IMG/VR virus record: IMGVR_UViG_3300044640_001380
Coordinates: 1 to 34,356 of that record
From: a virus
DNA length: 34,356 nucleotides
Strand: one strand, 5' to 3'
Shown: in pieces, positions 7,802-15,324 of the stretch
Numbering within the stretch: the first letter of the stretch is position 1
How the letters are laid out: the number at the start of each line of letters is the position of its first letter
Position numbers and translations under genes: made by a program
The notes under the pieces: generated by a model
Databases searched by the model: none
The model's input: the letters and a program-made list of their open reading frames with translations, nothing else
Told to the model about the DNA's origin: nothing

Positions 7802-8191
7802 TTAGCTGGCCGTAAGCGTGCTCAGAGCGCCGTTGCCCTCGAAGGCGATTGAGCCCTCGACGATGCCGTCGAAGCTGGCGGAAATGTCGAATTTCGTGAC
7901 GATCGCTGAGCCCCCGTAGTATCTATCCCCATTCGTGTCGCCCTCTGGGTAGAGGTTGAGCGTCACTACGCTTCCGATGGTGATAAGGAGCTGGCCCGCG
8001 TCGGTCTCGTCCCAGTAGAGATCGCCCGATGCGCTCCACGTTTTCATCGTTGCGAGACGGGTGCGGTAGGTGTCGCCGATCACGGAATCTTCGACGGTGT
8101 CTGACGAGTGGCTGAGCGAGTAGTTTCTCAGCTCGCCGATTGCAGTGGTGGAGATTTTGACGAGGCCTTCGCGGCCGAGGTGGTTTGCCAT
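7802..8191 (-). CDS. Major tail tube protein (V-like, 129 aa)
   Basis: Small beta-rich protein starting MANHLGREGLVKIS, of the type that polymerises into the tail tube. 'SSDTVEDSVIGDTYRTRLATMKTW' is a very common stretch in siphovirus major tail proteins, followed by 'DETDAGQLLITIGS'. It lies between the tail terminator gene and the chaperone, matching gene V in the lambda order. There is no C-terminal Ig-like domain, unlike lambda gpV. One base separates it from the previous stop region. Confidence 0.88.
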   Translation of the reverse strand: MANHLGREGLVKISTTAIGELRNYSLSHSSDTVEDSVIGDTYRTRLATMKTWSASGDLYWDETDAGQLLITIGSVVTLNLYPEGDTNGDRYYGGSAIVTKFDISASFDGIVEGSIAFEGNGALSTLTAS

Positions 8192-8192
8192 G

Positions 8193-8624
8193 TTAGTCGG
8201 TGGTTAAATAAATGCAGTTGAAAGTGTGCCGAGCCGTTCCGAAGCGTTTGTCTTCATCGGGCTCAATAACATAGTCCACACTGTTAAGATGGAGGTCGCG
8301 GCATTGACCCCCGAGCGTCACGTCAGCGAGGACTGCGGCCTCCACCGCCGCGCTCCCGGTGTCGAAAAGGTCGTCGATCAAATACGTCCCGCTCTCGGCG
8401 ATGAAGTAATCGACCACGAGCTGCAACTGCCGGTATTGCGTGCGGTTGCTCGGCCCGAGCGTGCGCACCTCGATCTGCTCGCTCACGGCGTAAACCGCTG
8501 CCGCGGGAAACGAGATGCTTGCGATGGTGTTGTTGCGCCCGCGAAGGATGTTCGCGGTAGGCACGACGAGCGCGCCGGTCAGAGCGTTTGCCGTCGCGGT
8601 GCGGATGTTGGTGCGTGTGCTCAT
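8193..8624 (-). CDS. Tail terminator protein (U-like, 143 aa)
   Basis: Begins MSTRTNIRTATANALTGALV, a pattern of helix then strand seen in lambda gpU-type tail terminators, which cap the finished tube and join it to the head. The Cys-containing 'LADVTLGGQCRDLHLNSVDY' region followed by an acidic stretch also fits this family. Position between a Z-like gene and the major tail gene supports the call. Its start overlaps the previous stop as ATGA. Confidence 0.75.
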   Translation of the reverse strand: MSTRTNIRTATANALTGALVVPTANILRGRNNTIASISFPAAAVYAVSEQIEVRTLGPSNRTQYRQLQLVVDYFIAESGTYLIDDLFDTGSAAVEAAVLADVTLGGQCRDLHLNSVDYVIEPDEDKRFGTARHTFNCIYLTTD

Positions 8625-9421
8625 GCGGCTGGGGTCTTGATTTGCATCGTTCCGATAACTCGGGTGAAGCCGAGATTGACGGCCTTGTTGGCGAGGACGG
8701 CGGCGACTTTCCTTGTCGTGATTTTGACCCGCGAGTTAATGGCCCCGTCGATCATGCGTTGGTAATTCGGTATCTTCACGTTATCAGCCGTGGCCTTAAT
8801 AAATGGCTGCGGGCCAAAACTAAAACGCACCGCGCCAAAAAGCAGATTGCCACCCGCCTGCGGTTTAAGTTTGTCGCTGAATTTCTTGTAGCGCGCGCCG
8901 GTTACTTTAGCCGACGACCTCCATCCGCTCACGGTCCAACCGACGCGGTCTTCCATCGTCTTGCGAACGCGTCGAAAATCCAAACCGAAGGCAAGGGCCA
9001 AGGGCTTTCCCTCAACTCTGCCTTTTGAGTTTCGCTGGCTGCGATGGTATTTCTTGATCGCATCTTGGCTTTCTAGCAACGGCCTGCCGTAATAGTGCGT
9101 GAGCTTTGGATTATTGAGCAGCGCGCGCAGCTTCTCGATCTTGCGATTGCGCACGTATCTCGCCATCGACTTGTAGAATCCGCCCTCGGTTGCCTTTGCT
9201 TGAAGGTTTTGATAAACCAAGGGCTCCGCGAGCTTCGCAAAGTCCGCGCGCACCGCGTTGACGCCTTCTGATTTTTGTTTCGGTCGCGTAAATTTAACGA
9301 TGGTCTGAATCGCGTATTTCGCTTCCTCATTGATTACCAAGCCGAGATCAACCCTTGCCGCTTTCGCCAATAAATGGAGCTGCATTTCAAGCCGCTCGAA
9401 ACTGGTTTCGATGTCGATCAT
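8621..9421 (-). CDS. Tail completion / neck protein (Z-like, 266 aa)
   Basis: Basic, helix-rich protein starting MIDIETSFERLEMQLHLLA, with many Lys and Arg (for example KTMEDRVGWTVSGWRSSAK). It lies between the FII-like and U-like genes, where lambda has gpZ, which completes the tail before head joining. Length is longer than lambda gpZ (about 190). I assign it by position and general character, without a catalytic motif. It overlaps both neighbours by four bases. Confidence 0.6.
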   Translation of the reverse strand: MIDIETSFERLEMQLHLLAKAARVDLGLVINEEAKYAIQTIVKFTRPKQKSEGVNAVRADFAKLAEPLVYQNLQAKATEGGFYKSMARYVRNRKIEKLRALLNNPKLTHYYGRPLLESQDAIKKYHRSQRNSKGRVEGKPLALAFGLDFRRVRKTMEDRVGWTVSGWRSSAKVTGARYKKFSDKLKPQAGGNLLFGAVRFSFGPQPFIKATADNVKIPNYQRMIDGAINSRVKITTRKVAAVLANKAVNLGFTRVIGTMQIKTPAA

Positions 9422-9738
9422 ATCGACTTTGCGACTTCGATTTCGCAGCCCGCGCCCTCGGCATCCAAGGTCACGCGTTCGATGAAATAAGTGATGCTCG
9501 CGCGAGAAAGCGTCTGGGTGACTTGCGGCGTGGCGCTGACGCTCGACGTGAGCAGGAACACCGTAAACTTGCTGTCGGTTCGACGCTGGTCCTCAAACTC
9601 CGAGAACGCATCGCGCGACGATGACCAGATGCCGGTGACGCTCACGCCCTGATAAGTGAACGCGACGCCCGCCTGCTCAAGAATCGCCGAGAAGTCGGAG
9701 TTGATTTGGGTCGGGTCGAAGTCTCGCACGGCTGCCAT
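9418..9738 (-). CDS. Head-tail joining protein (FII-like, 106 aa)
   Basis: Small protein starting MAAVRDFDPTQINSDFSAIL. The early section 'FTYQGVSVTGIWSSSRD' matches the pattern of FII/Phage_attach head-tail joining proteins, in which a short beta-barrel contacts the portal and connector. It opens the tail module directly after the two glycosyltransferase genes. I use the ATG at 9738, three bases before the upstream stop at 9741. A longer in-frame form would run through the glycosyltransferase gene. Confidence 0.66.
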   Translation of the reverse strand: MAAVRDFDPTQINSDFSAILEQAGVAFTYQGVSVTGIWSSSRDAFSEFEDQRRTDSKFTVFLLTSSVSATPQVTQTLSRASITYFIERVTLDAEGAGCEIEVAKSI

Positions 9739-9740
9739 AC

Positions 9741-10382
9741 TTATGCGCCGCCTGTAAAATAAAACCGTGCGTGAAGCTCCGGTCGGTTCGCGAGTAGCCA
9801 CGGCTCCGCGTCCTCGTAGCACCGCTGTGCGTCCTGCCCGCAGGTCTGGCTTCCGACGTGGTGAACGTAGGCGCGCGAGATGAAATGCCGCCGCTTCATG
9901 TCGAGGCATTGCACGTCGTCCGAGAACCAGTTGATCGGCGGGAAATCAACCCACGCGTCGCGGTGAATCCACGCGCAAATCGGCGCGATGACCGGCGTCT
10001 CGACTATGTGCCGCTCGGATTGGTAGCGCAGGAAGTCGATTTTCCCGCGCCCGCTGCGCACGTTCTGCTCGCCGCGCGCGTAGTCCGAGCGCGTCGCGAC
10101 GTAGCCGAGATCAGGCACGACCTTGCGCAGATGCGCGACGTCCGCGAGTAGCAACGCCCACGTCGTCGGCGTGAACACGATGTCATCGTTGCAAATCAGA
10201 ATCTCGTCGTGCCGCTTGAAGGCTTCGCGCGCGGCGAAGTTGTAGGCGTCCCCGAAGTTCGTGCCGACCTTGTGATGCACATACCTCTCGACGTCGCGCG
10301 GGACGTAGGCGTTCAGCGACGCCGTCATGACATTGAGGCACGCGCCGTTGACCGTGCAAACGATGATTGCTGGCGTGCTCAC
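9741..10382 (-). CDS. GT-A fold glycosyltransferase-like protein (213 aa)
   Basis: Starts with GTG at 10382, overlapping the previous stop as GTGA. The reading 'VSTPAIIVCTVNG' gives a clean first beta strand. A helix (FGDAYNFAAREAFKRH) leads to strand 'EILICNDDIVF' with an NDD metal/sugar-nucleotide motif at about 65-67, and later 'NWFSDDVQCLDMKRR' could hold the catalytic acid. This is the layout of GT2-type, GT-A glycosyltransferases. It is probably co-expressed with the larger glycosyltransferase before it. It may modify virion protein or host surface sugar; the target is unknown. Confidence 0.75.
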   Translation of the reverse strand: MSTPAIIVCTVNGACLNVMTASLNAYVPRDVERYVHHKVGTNFGDAYNFAAREAFKRHDEILICNDDIVFTPTTWALLLADVAHLRKVVPDLGYVATRSDYARGEQNVRSGRGKIDFLRYQSERHIVETPVIAPICAWIHRDAWVDFPPINWFSDDVQCLDMKRRHFISRAYVHHVGSQTCGQDAQRCYEDAEPWLLANRPELHARFYFTGGA

Positions 10383-11764
10383 GGCTTTTTCGCCCCGAGG
10401 ATTTCTTTGACGTTCTCGGCGTCGATGAGCGTCACGCCGCTTGCAATCACGAGCTTGTCCCAGTCGTGCGGCGGGACCATGCCGTCCTCGATGTGCACCG
10501 AGATCATCGCGCGCTCCACGGCTCGCGGTTGCCCTACGTCGTGGATGAACTGCTTCGACATTGCCATCGTCTCCTTGTCGTCGGGTCGCACAAGGAAAAC
10601 GTGCTCGACGGTTTCCGGTTGCGCTGCCGTCCCGAGCCACGCCTCGCGAAATGACACCGAGCGCGTCGAGTCGCCGAGGGTTTTCTGCGTGAGCCGAATC
10701 GCGGGCTTTTCGTGCTTGTGGAACGCCCACTGGAGCCCGTCCGCCTTTCTCGGCTGGTCCGCGAGCCGGTAGGAACGCGCGGCGAGATCGAGACCGGCCC
10801 AGCCATACCACTTCACCTCGTGCGTCCACGGCCTTTCCTTCTCCTTCGGCTCCGGTAGCGCAAGCATCCGCTCAGCCCAGAAGCTCGCGCGGCGCCCGTC
10901 GTTGCGCTCGAAGGCCAGCATGATAACCGACGCGATGGCCTCGCGGCACCACGGGAAAACCCCGTGCGCACCGAGCGCGAATTGCAAAGCCTCGCGCCGT
11001 GACGCGACGAGCCGCGCAAGGTTCAGTTGCACTTCGTATCGAAACGAGTCGTCGAGGTTCGGGAAGGAAAGCGCGATGCGGCCGAACTGCTCGGCGGCGG
11101 TCTTGTTGCCCGCGCAATAGTGTTCCTGATGGATGTAAAAATACTGAGTCGCCGACTCCGCGACGCTTCGCCCGAGGATTGCGAGGTTGCGCTTGCGGTT
11201 GCTCTGCTTGATCGCGACCGGCTGATGCCGCCAAACCGGCACCGTCCACTCGTTGTGAAGATCGTTCGGGAGCAACAGCAGGTTTTCGTGGACGTCGTGG
11301 TGCCAGACGCGCCCCGAGGCGAACGCTGCGCGGCGGATGATTCGCTCGCGTTGCAACTTCTTGCCGGTGCCCCGCACGTCGTAAGGGCATCGCAGCATGA
11401 GCACGTCCTCGGTAAGCTCCTTGAGCCTTTCCCGCAGGTCCGTCGCATCGGTCAGCACGTCGTCGCAGTCCGCCCAAAGAAGCCAATCGCCGGTGCCTTG
11501 GGCGAAGGCTTGGTTCCGAGCCCTCGCGAACGAATCAACGTGCCGCCACGCCTGCGCAGTGACCCCGTTGCGGTAGTCCGAAAAGACAATCGGGACCGCG
11601 TTGCGCTCGCACCATTCGCGCGCGAGCTGTTCGGTGTCGTCCGGTTCCTGCGAGCCGATGGCGCGCACCAGTGAGAGTTCGTCGATGATGCCGACGAACG
11701 AATCGAGCATGGTTCGTATGTGCGCGGTCTCGTTACCGGCAATCACGCAGAGGGAAATTGTCAT
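10379..11764 (-). CDS. Family 2-type glycosyltransferase with long C-terminal region (461 aa)
   Basis: The N-terminal GT-A domain opens 'MTISLCVIAGNETAHIRTML', contains 'FARARNQAFAQGTGDW' (79-94) and the metal-binding 'WADCDD' at 97-102, as in GT2 enzymes that use nucleotide sugars. The central region (about 200-330) is helical and TPR-like. The C-terminal 130 residues (about 330-461) look like a separate small domain. It is the first gene after the capsid terminator and starts after AACACACAAC without Shine-Dalgarno. Two glycosyltransferases between head and tail genes suggest modification of the virion. Alternatively they change the host envelope. Confidence 0.85.
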   Translation of the reverse strand: MTISLCVIAGNETAHIRTMLDSFVGIIDELSLVRAIGSQEPDDTEQLAREWCERNAVPIVFSDYRNGVTAQAWRHVDSFARARNQAFAQGTGDWLLWADCDDVLTDATDLRERLKELTEDVLMLRCPYDVRGTGKKLQRERIIRRAAFASGRVWHHDVHENLLLLPNDLHNEWTVPVWRHQPVAIKQSNRKRNLAILGRSVAESATQYFYIHQEHYCAGNKTAAEQFGRIALSFPNLDDSFRYEVQLNLARLVASRREALQFALGAHGVFPWCREAIASVIMLAFERNDGRRASFWAERMLALPEPKEKERPWTHEVKWYGWAGLDLAARSYRLADQPRKADGLQWAFHKHEKPAIRLTQKTLGDSTRSVSFREAWLGTAAQPETVEHVFLVRPDDKETMAMSKQFIHDVGQPRAVERAMISVHIEDGMVPPHDWDKLVIASGVTLIDAENVKEILGAKKP

Positions 11765-11806
11765 GTTGTGTGTTCGCTCCGGTGTGGCGAATCGCGCCAG
11801 AGCGTC

Positions 11807-11841
11807 AAAACAAAAAGCCCCACGCGGTTAGGCGTGGGGCT
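11807..11841 (-). terminator. Intrinsic terminator after the major capsid gene
   Basis: AGCCCCACGC (11816-11825) pairs perfectly with GCGTGGGGCT (11832-11841) over 10 bp with a 6-base loop. On the minus strand TTTTTGTTTT follows. It lies 21 bases after the capsid stop and separates head from glycosyltransferase and tail genes. Confidence 0.92.
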
Positions 11842-11862
11842 GTGAACTCAGGTGTATTCAGA

Positions 11863-12828
11863 TCAGGAATACTGAGTGGTGATTAACTGACCGGCGTTTG
11901 CATTCACGACCTTCTCGGACACAAAGTGCGACGCCCGCACGATGTTGGATTTGATCGCTTCTTCGCGATAGGTCGAGACGCCGATTGCTGGGCCATACTC
12001 GGACCAGTTCAGCGTGAAGCCTGCGCCGCCACCGAAGAAACCAGCGGACGCCTGCGTGACCGAGCCGACCCAGATGTAGGTATTGGCCCAGACATTACCG
12101 GCAGCAAACGCGACGCCTTCAGGGGCGGTGTCGTAGCTGGCGCGACCAATCAGCACTTGGCTGACACCGAACACCTCAGCCGCCGCTTGCGTGCTCGCGT
12201 TGAGGATAGTGTCGGACGAAATGCCAGCGCCGCGAAGGCGGTTCTGGAACTTCGTGGAAGCGCGGATTCGGGTCCACACTGGGTATGGGATGATCGCGGT
12301 CAGGTTCGTGACGCTCTCGCCCTTCGCGAGAAGACGGTCGGTAGCCTCTTGAACGTCAGCGCCGACATCGAACGTCGCCAGATTGGCGGTCGTGTAGGCG
12401 GTGCCGCTGTTGGTCGCGGTGAACGTGCCGCTGTCGAACAGTTTCGCAGCGACGCGAAGCTCGTGCGCGAGGAGCAGTTTGCGCTTGGCGAGCTTGGCCG
12501 CGATCACTTCCGCGTCGAAGAAGCGGGCGACGTCGAGGGTGACGGTATCGTCCACGGCCTCTTCGTATCCATATTCCAACGCCGTGTAGGTATCTTGGTT
12601 AAACGCACGCGTGCCGCGAGCATATGCGCTGTAAGCGGCGCGGTTCTTAACGTCGCTCTTGAGGAGCTGACCCTCTTTGAGGACGAAGGATGGGTATTGG
12701 CCGGCGCGCACGGGCACGTCGAGGATGGGCATCGCTTGAACGCCGATCAAACCGGCTTCATAGTCCTTGGCCTGCTCGACTACACCGGCGATGTCGCCGC
12801 GGAAAATGGCTGCTGAATTTGTATACAT
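11863..12828 (-). CDS. Major capsid protein (E-like, HK97 fold, 321 aa)
   Basis: Abundant-looking coat protein that follows a decoration protein and the protease/scaffold gene, as D and E do in lambda. The N-terminal arm (MYTNSAAIFRGDIAGVVEQ) is followed by 'LDVPVRAGQYPSFVLKEG', a large helical spine with 'AKLAKRKLLLAHELRVAAKLF' near 110-130, and a C-terminal beta section with 'FFGGGAGFTLNWSEYG'. I see no cross-linking evidence. The gene has an A-rich leader (CCTAAAAAAATCTTACC) and no Shine-Dalgarno. A strong terminator follows, consistent with high expression. Confidence 0.9.
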   Translation of the reverse strand: MYTNSAAIFRGDIAGVVEQAKDYEAGLIGVQAMPILDVPVRAGQYPSFVLKEGQLLKSDVKNRAAYSAYARGTRAFNQDTYTALEYGYEEAVDDTVTLDVARFFDAEVIAAKLAKRKLLLAHELRVAAKLFDSGTFTATNSGTAYTTANLATFDVGADVQEATDRLLAKGESVTNLTAIIPYPVWTRIRASTKFQNRLRGAGISSDTILNASTQAAAEVFGVSQVLIGRASYDTAPEGVAFAAGNVWANTYIWVGSVTQASAGFFGGGAGFTLNWSEYGPAIGVSTYREEAIKSNIVRASHFVSEKVVNANAGQLITTQYS

Positions 12829-12847
12829 GGTAAGATTTTTTTAGGGT

Positions 12848-13198
12848 TTAGAGATTCTTGGGAATCATCTCGATGATCGCCGAAGCGTCGGACGCGGTGG
12901 TGAGCGATTTGCCCACCGTTACGGAACCTGTAATCGCCACGCTCCCGTTGGCGGTTGAGAATAAGGTGTCACCTACGGTGACCGGCCCAGCGAGCAGAGT
13001 GGCTTTGATGGTGGTGCCACCGAGGAACTGCACGGTGACTTGATCGCCCGAGGCAGCGTCGATCAAAGCGACGCCGTCAGGGAGAGAAGCGGTGGCGGAA
13101 AGACCGACGCCGCGATTGCTGGAAATGGACACGAGGCGAAACGCGGTGATAGCCGAGTTTGCGACGAACGTGCCCGCATTTTGGAATGAAGTAGCCAT
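12848..13198 (-). CDS. Capsid decoration protein (D-like, 116 aa)
   Basis: Beta-rich, Gly/Ala/Thr-rich protein starting MATSFQNAGTFVANSAITAF. It matches the DUF2190 or lambda gpD-like pattern of small trimeric proteins that cement the expanded capsid. 'FLGGTTIKATLLAGPVTVGD' is typical of this group. It sits directly upstream of the major capsid gene. Its leader CTCTAAAAAAACCACC closely resembles that of the capsid gene, so the two may be translated at matched high rates. Confidence 0.82.
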   Translation of the reverse strand: MATSFQNAGTFVANSAITAFRLVSISSNRGVGLSATASLPDGVALIDAASGDQVTVQFLGGTTIKATLLAGPVTVGDTLFSTANGSVAITGSVTVGKSLTTASDASAIIEMIPKNL

Positions 13199-13208
13199 GG
13201 TGGTTTTT

Positions 13209-14135
13209 TTAGAGTTTCACGAGTTCGCCGCCCTGCACGCGCGCACGATAGACGGCGTAAAGGTCAGCATGATTTTTGACCGCGAAGGAGATGGCCGAGG
13301 ATTTGTCGCCCTTGAGCTCGGTGGCTTTGGCGGCGACTACGTCCTCGAACTTCTGCGCTTGCGCGACTGGTTTGGGAGCTTCCGCCGAGGCGATCGGGGC
13401 GGCTGGCGCACCGAAAGACTTGGCAAATTCTTTGACCGCAGCGAGAGCGGCGGCGTTCGCCGCGAGTTGCACGACCTCAGTCTGTGCGCTCATGGCGGCG
13501 GGTTTTTCTTCAACGGGAGGAAGCGCAGCTTCGAGCTTCGCGAGTTTGTCATTCATGCCCATCATAGCAGATTGAATCATGCCTTGGATGGCTTCCTTGA
13601 GTTCGTCATTCATCGTTTCAATTTTTGCTTTTGATTCTGGCGCGGTCTGAAGTTGCTCCAGCTTGCGCGCGAAAAATCCATTCGGGTTCGCAGCGGGTTC
13701 GCTGACGAGATCGACCGAGTAAATTTCAGAACACCTCTGCAAAGTCGTGAGCTTGTCCGCGCTTTTTTCCGACGGACCCGAGAACGCAATCGAGAGCCCG
13801 AACGTGTCGGGAATCCGCTCGGCAATCTCCAAAATGTAAGCGCGGTGAACCGAGGATTCTAGCAGGTGCAAATCGCCGAGGAGCTTCTCGCCCTCGATGC
13901 GCAAGGTGTCGATGTAACCGACGATGTCGCCTGCGCCGCCCGAGTGGTCGAGCTTCACCTTGAGCCCGCCAGAGTATTGCTCGGCGGCTTTCTTGACCTG
14001 CTCCAGCGTCGTGCTGTCGATCATCACGCCGTGGCCCAACGCCGGGCCTTTGGTGATGAGTGAGACGCCGCGAATGATTCCGGTCTGCGCGTCGATGACG
14101 CCTGCGGAGGCTGCAAATGTGATGACGGGTTCCAT
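13209..14135 (-). CDS. Capsid maturation protease fused to scaffold (308 aa)
   Basis: The N-terminal half is a prohead serine protease. His64 in KLDHSG and Ser115 in FGLSIAFSG are the likely catalytic pair, with 'YSVDLVSEPAANPNGFF' (about 139-155) as the conserved end of the domain. From about 172 onward the protein is helical and Ala/Glu/Lys-rich, with 'MNDELKEAIQGMIQSAMMG', like a scaffold. This matches the lambda C/Nu3 arrangement, in which the scaffold is also made from an internal start. A candidate internal ATG is at 13613. The enzyme would cut scaffold and capsid arms during maturation. Confidence 0.88.
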   Translation of the reverse strand: MEPVITFAASAGVIDAQTGIIRGVSLITKGPALGHGVMIDSTTLEQVKKAAEQYSGGLKVKLDHSGGAGDIVGYIDTLRIEGEKLLGDLHLLESSVHRAYILEIAERIPDTFGLSIAFSGPSEKSADKLTTLQRCSEIYSVDLVSEPAANPNGFFARKLEQLQTAPESKAKIETMNDELKEAIQGMIQSAMMGMNDKLAKLEAALPPVEEKPAAMSAQTEVVQLAANAAALAAVKEFAKSFGAPAAPIASAEAPKPVAQAQKFEDVVAAKATELKGDKSSAISFAVKNHADLYAVYRARVQGGELVKL

Positions 14136-14158
14136 CGCCTATGCGATGCCCGTCAAAA

Positions 14159-14320
14159 TCAATCCTCCTTCTGCGCCTCGCGGCGCCACCGCCAGAGCAG
14201 AAACGCAATGCCGAGGAGTGTGCCGACGAGCGCGGCAACCTCGTTGACCTGCGATAGGCTCACCATCGCGGCGGCAGGCGTTGCGGCGGTGAGGGTGGCT
14301 TTGATGTTGTGGGTGTTCAT
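14159..14320 (-). CDS. Single-span membrane protein in lysis cluster (53 aa)
   Basis: Starts MNTHNIKATLTAATPAAAM. It has one strong membrane segment (about 28-44, VAALVGTLLGIAFLLWRW) followed by a charged tail RREAQKED. The ATG at 14320 gives the standard ATGA overlap with the 3-TM holin gene. It may be an antiholin, a second holin, or a spanin-like partner; length and the lack of a lipobox or long coil argue against a classic spanin. Confidence 0.72.
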   Translation of the reverse strand: MNTHNIKATLTAATPAAAMVSLSQVNEVAALVGTLLGIAFLLWRWRREAQKED

Positions 14321-14724
14321 TTTGATTTTCGCGCCATGCGGTCCCCGAACCACCACCCCACGCAGTTGAACGCGGCAAAATTGATCTGTTCCACCATCGG
14401 CGCACGCTCCGGTCCGACTGAGTGGAAGTAAACGACGGTCGCGACACCGACCAAAGTCAAAGTGATGAACGGCCGAAAAAGCGTGATGATGTTAGCGCAC
14501 CACGGCGCGACGTTGCTCGGCACGGTCGCGGCCTGCTGGCTCGCCGTGAACGCTGCCCACGCTGCGGCGTCTGCTGCGATGCCAGCCATCGTCTTGGCCT
14601 CTTCGAGCTTCCGCGCGTGGTCGCGTCCAGCCTTGAACTCCTCGAAGAAGCCGTTGCCGATGCGGAGAATCACACCGAGCGCACCACCACCGAGAGCGTT
14701 GCCAAGCAAATCAAGGATGTTCAT
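14317..14724 (-). CDS. Holin, GTA_holin_3TM-like (135 aa)
   Basis: N-terminal amphipathic section 'MNILDLLGNALGGGALGVIL', then a charged helix 'EEFKAGRDHARKLEEAKT', and membrane segments about 50-65 (weak), 80-100 (ITLFRPFITLTLVGVATVVY) and 112-127. The 'RPFITLTLVG' and the end 'GWWFGDRMARKSK' are the pattern of the holin family first described in gene transfer agents. It would form pores that release the lysozyme encoded at 33595-33975 or trigger lysis by collapsing the membrane potential. ATGA overlaps on both sides. Confidence 0.8.
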   Translation of the reverse strand: MNILDLLGNALGGGALGVILRIGNGFFEEFKAGRDHARKLEEAKTMAGIAADAAAWAAFTASQQAATVPSNVAPWCANIITLFRPFITLTLVGVATVVYFHSVGPERAPMVEQINFAAFNCVGWWFGDRMARKSK

Positions 14725-14867
14725 TTTTTATTAAAAAGGTCGAACAGCGATTTCATTTTCTCCTCAAGAACTGCCACGCGGAGGTCCAATTTACTGAGCA
14801 CGACTATTAGGGTTATCATGGCAAGGAATATAGGCCAGCCCTTCACGAGAATTTCGAGCGCGTCCAT
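14721..14867 (-). CDS. Small membrane/coiled-coil protein (48 aa), holin-associated
   Basis: Short gene from ATG 14867 to TGA 14721, ending in an ATGA overlap with the holin. The product starts MDALEILVKGWPIFLAMI. It has one membrane segment (about 11-27) and then an amphipathic coil (RVAVLEEKMKSLFDLF). The order is reversed relative to XhlA-type proteins, but size and placement suggest a holin partner. Clean frame, clear start and stop, and tight overlap support it as real. Confidence 0.75.
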   Translation of the reverse strand: MDALEILVKGWPIFLAMITLIVVLSKLDLRVAVLEEKMKSLFDLFNKK

Positions 14868-14896
14868 ACATCAGGGCCAGATGTAAGTTCGCGCCT

Positions 14897-15040
14897 TCAC
14901 GGCGTCGGCTTGTCAGCAGCAGCAGCGGCCTTGAGCTGTTCGATCTCAGCCAGCGCAGCCGCGAGTGAGTCCACCAGCAAGTTCAACGACTGCTGCTGGA
15001 GCTGCGTCACGATCGCTGATTTGTGTTCGTCTTTGGTCAT
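14897..15040 (-). CDS. Small coiled-coil protein (47 aa)
   Basis: Starts MTKDEHKSAIVTQLQQQ; almost entirely one predicted helix with heptad-like Leu/Ala positions, ending in an Ala-rich, Pro-rich tail. The start at 15040 lies four bases after the previous stop. Similar short coils occur next to tail fibre genes in many phages. No function can be assigned; it could be a fibre chaperone. Confidence 0.65.
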   Translation of the reverse strand: MTKDEHKSAIVTQLQQQSLNLLVDSLAAALAEIEQLKAAAAADKPTP

Positions 15041-15044
15041 GTGC

Positions 15045-15305
15045 TTATTCCTCGGATACAAGTTCAAACCCAGCATTGACCGCGAGCACGGCGGCAAACG
15101 CAGCGTCGTCAGTCCACGCAGCGCATTGTTCTGCCGTCGCGGGCACGAGGCCAACGGCCATGATTTCCACGCCCTCGGCGTCGAGGAGGTGGCAATCGGC
15201 CACGGCGGTTGGGTCTGTGTATTGGACGTATCGAACTTCAAACAAAGTTCCGACTTTAGGCTGGGCGGGAGAGCCCATTGTGTATGGTGCGATTGGGATG
15301 GTCAT
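15045..15305 (-). CDS. Hypothetical protein next to fibre gene (86 aa)
   Basis: Starts MTIPIAPYTMGSPAQPKVG and forms a compact mixed alpha/beta domain: 'LFEVRYVQYTDPTAVAD', then an Ala-rich helix containing 'AEQCAAWTDDAAFAAV', then acidic 'ELVSEE'. It follows the fibre gene by 19 bases and is likely co-translated. It may be a fibre tip or assembly helper. I do not recognise the family. Confidence 0.68.
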   Translation of the reverse strand: MTIPIAPYTMGSPAQPKVGTLFEVRYVQYTDPTAVADCHLLDAEGVEIMAVGLVPATAEQCAAWTDDAAFAAVLAVNAGFELVSEE

Positions 15306-15324
15306 GGGTGTAGTGAGTTAGTGA

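Noticed and set aside
10383-10829. N-terminal extension of the small glycosyltransferase
   Set aside because: Lies fully inside the larger glycosyltransferase gene in another frame. GTG at 10382 gives a proper first beta strand and GTGA overlap.
11926-12816. 296-codon plus-strand open frame
   Set aside because: Antisense shadow of the major capsid gene; composition typical of shadow frames.
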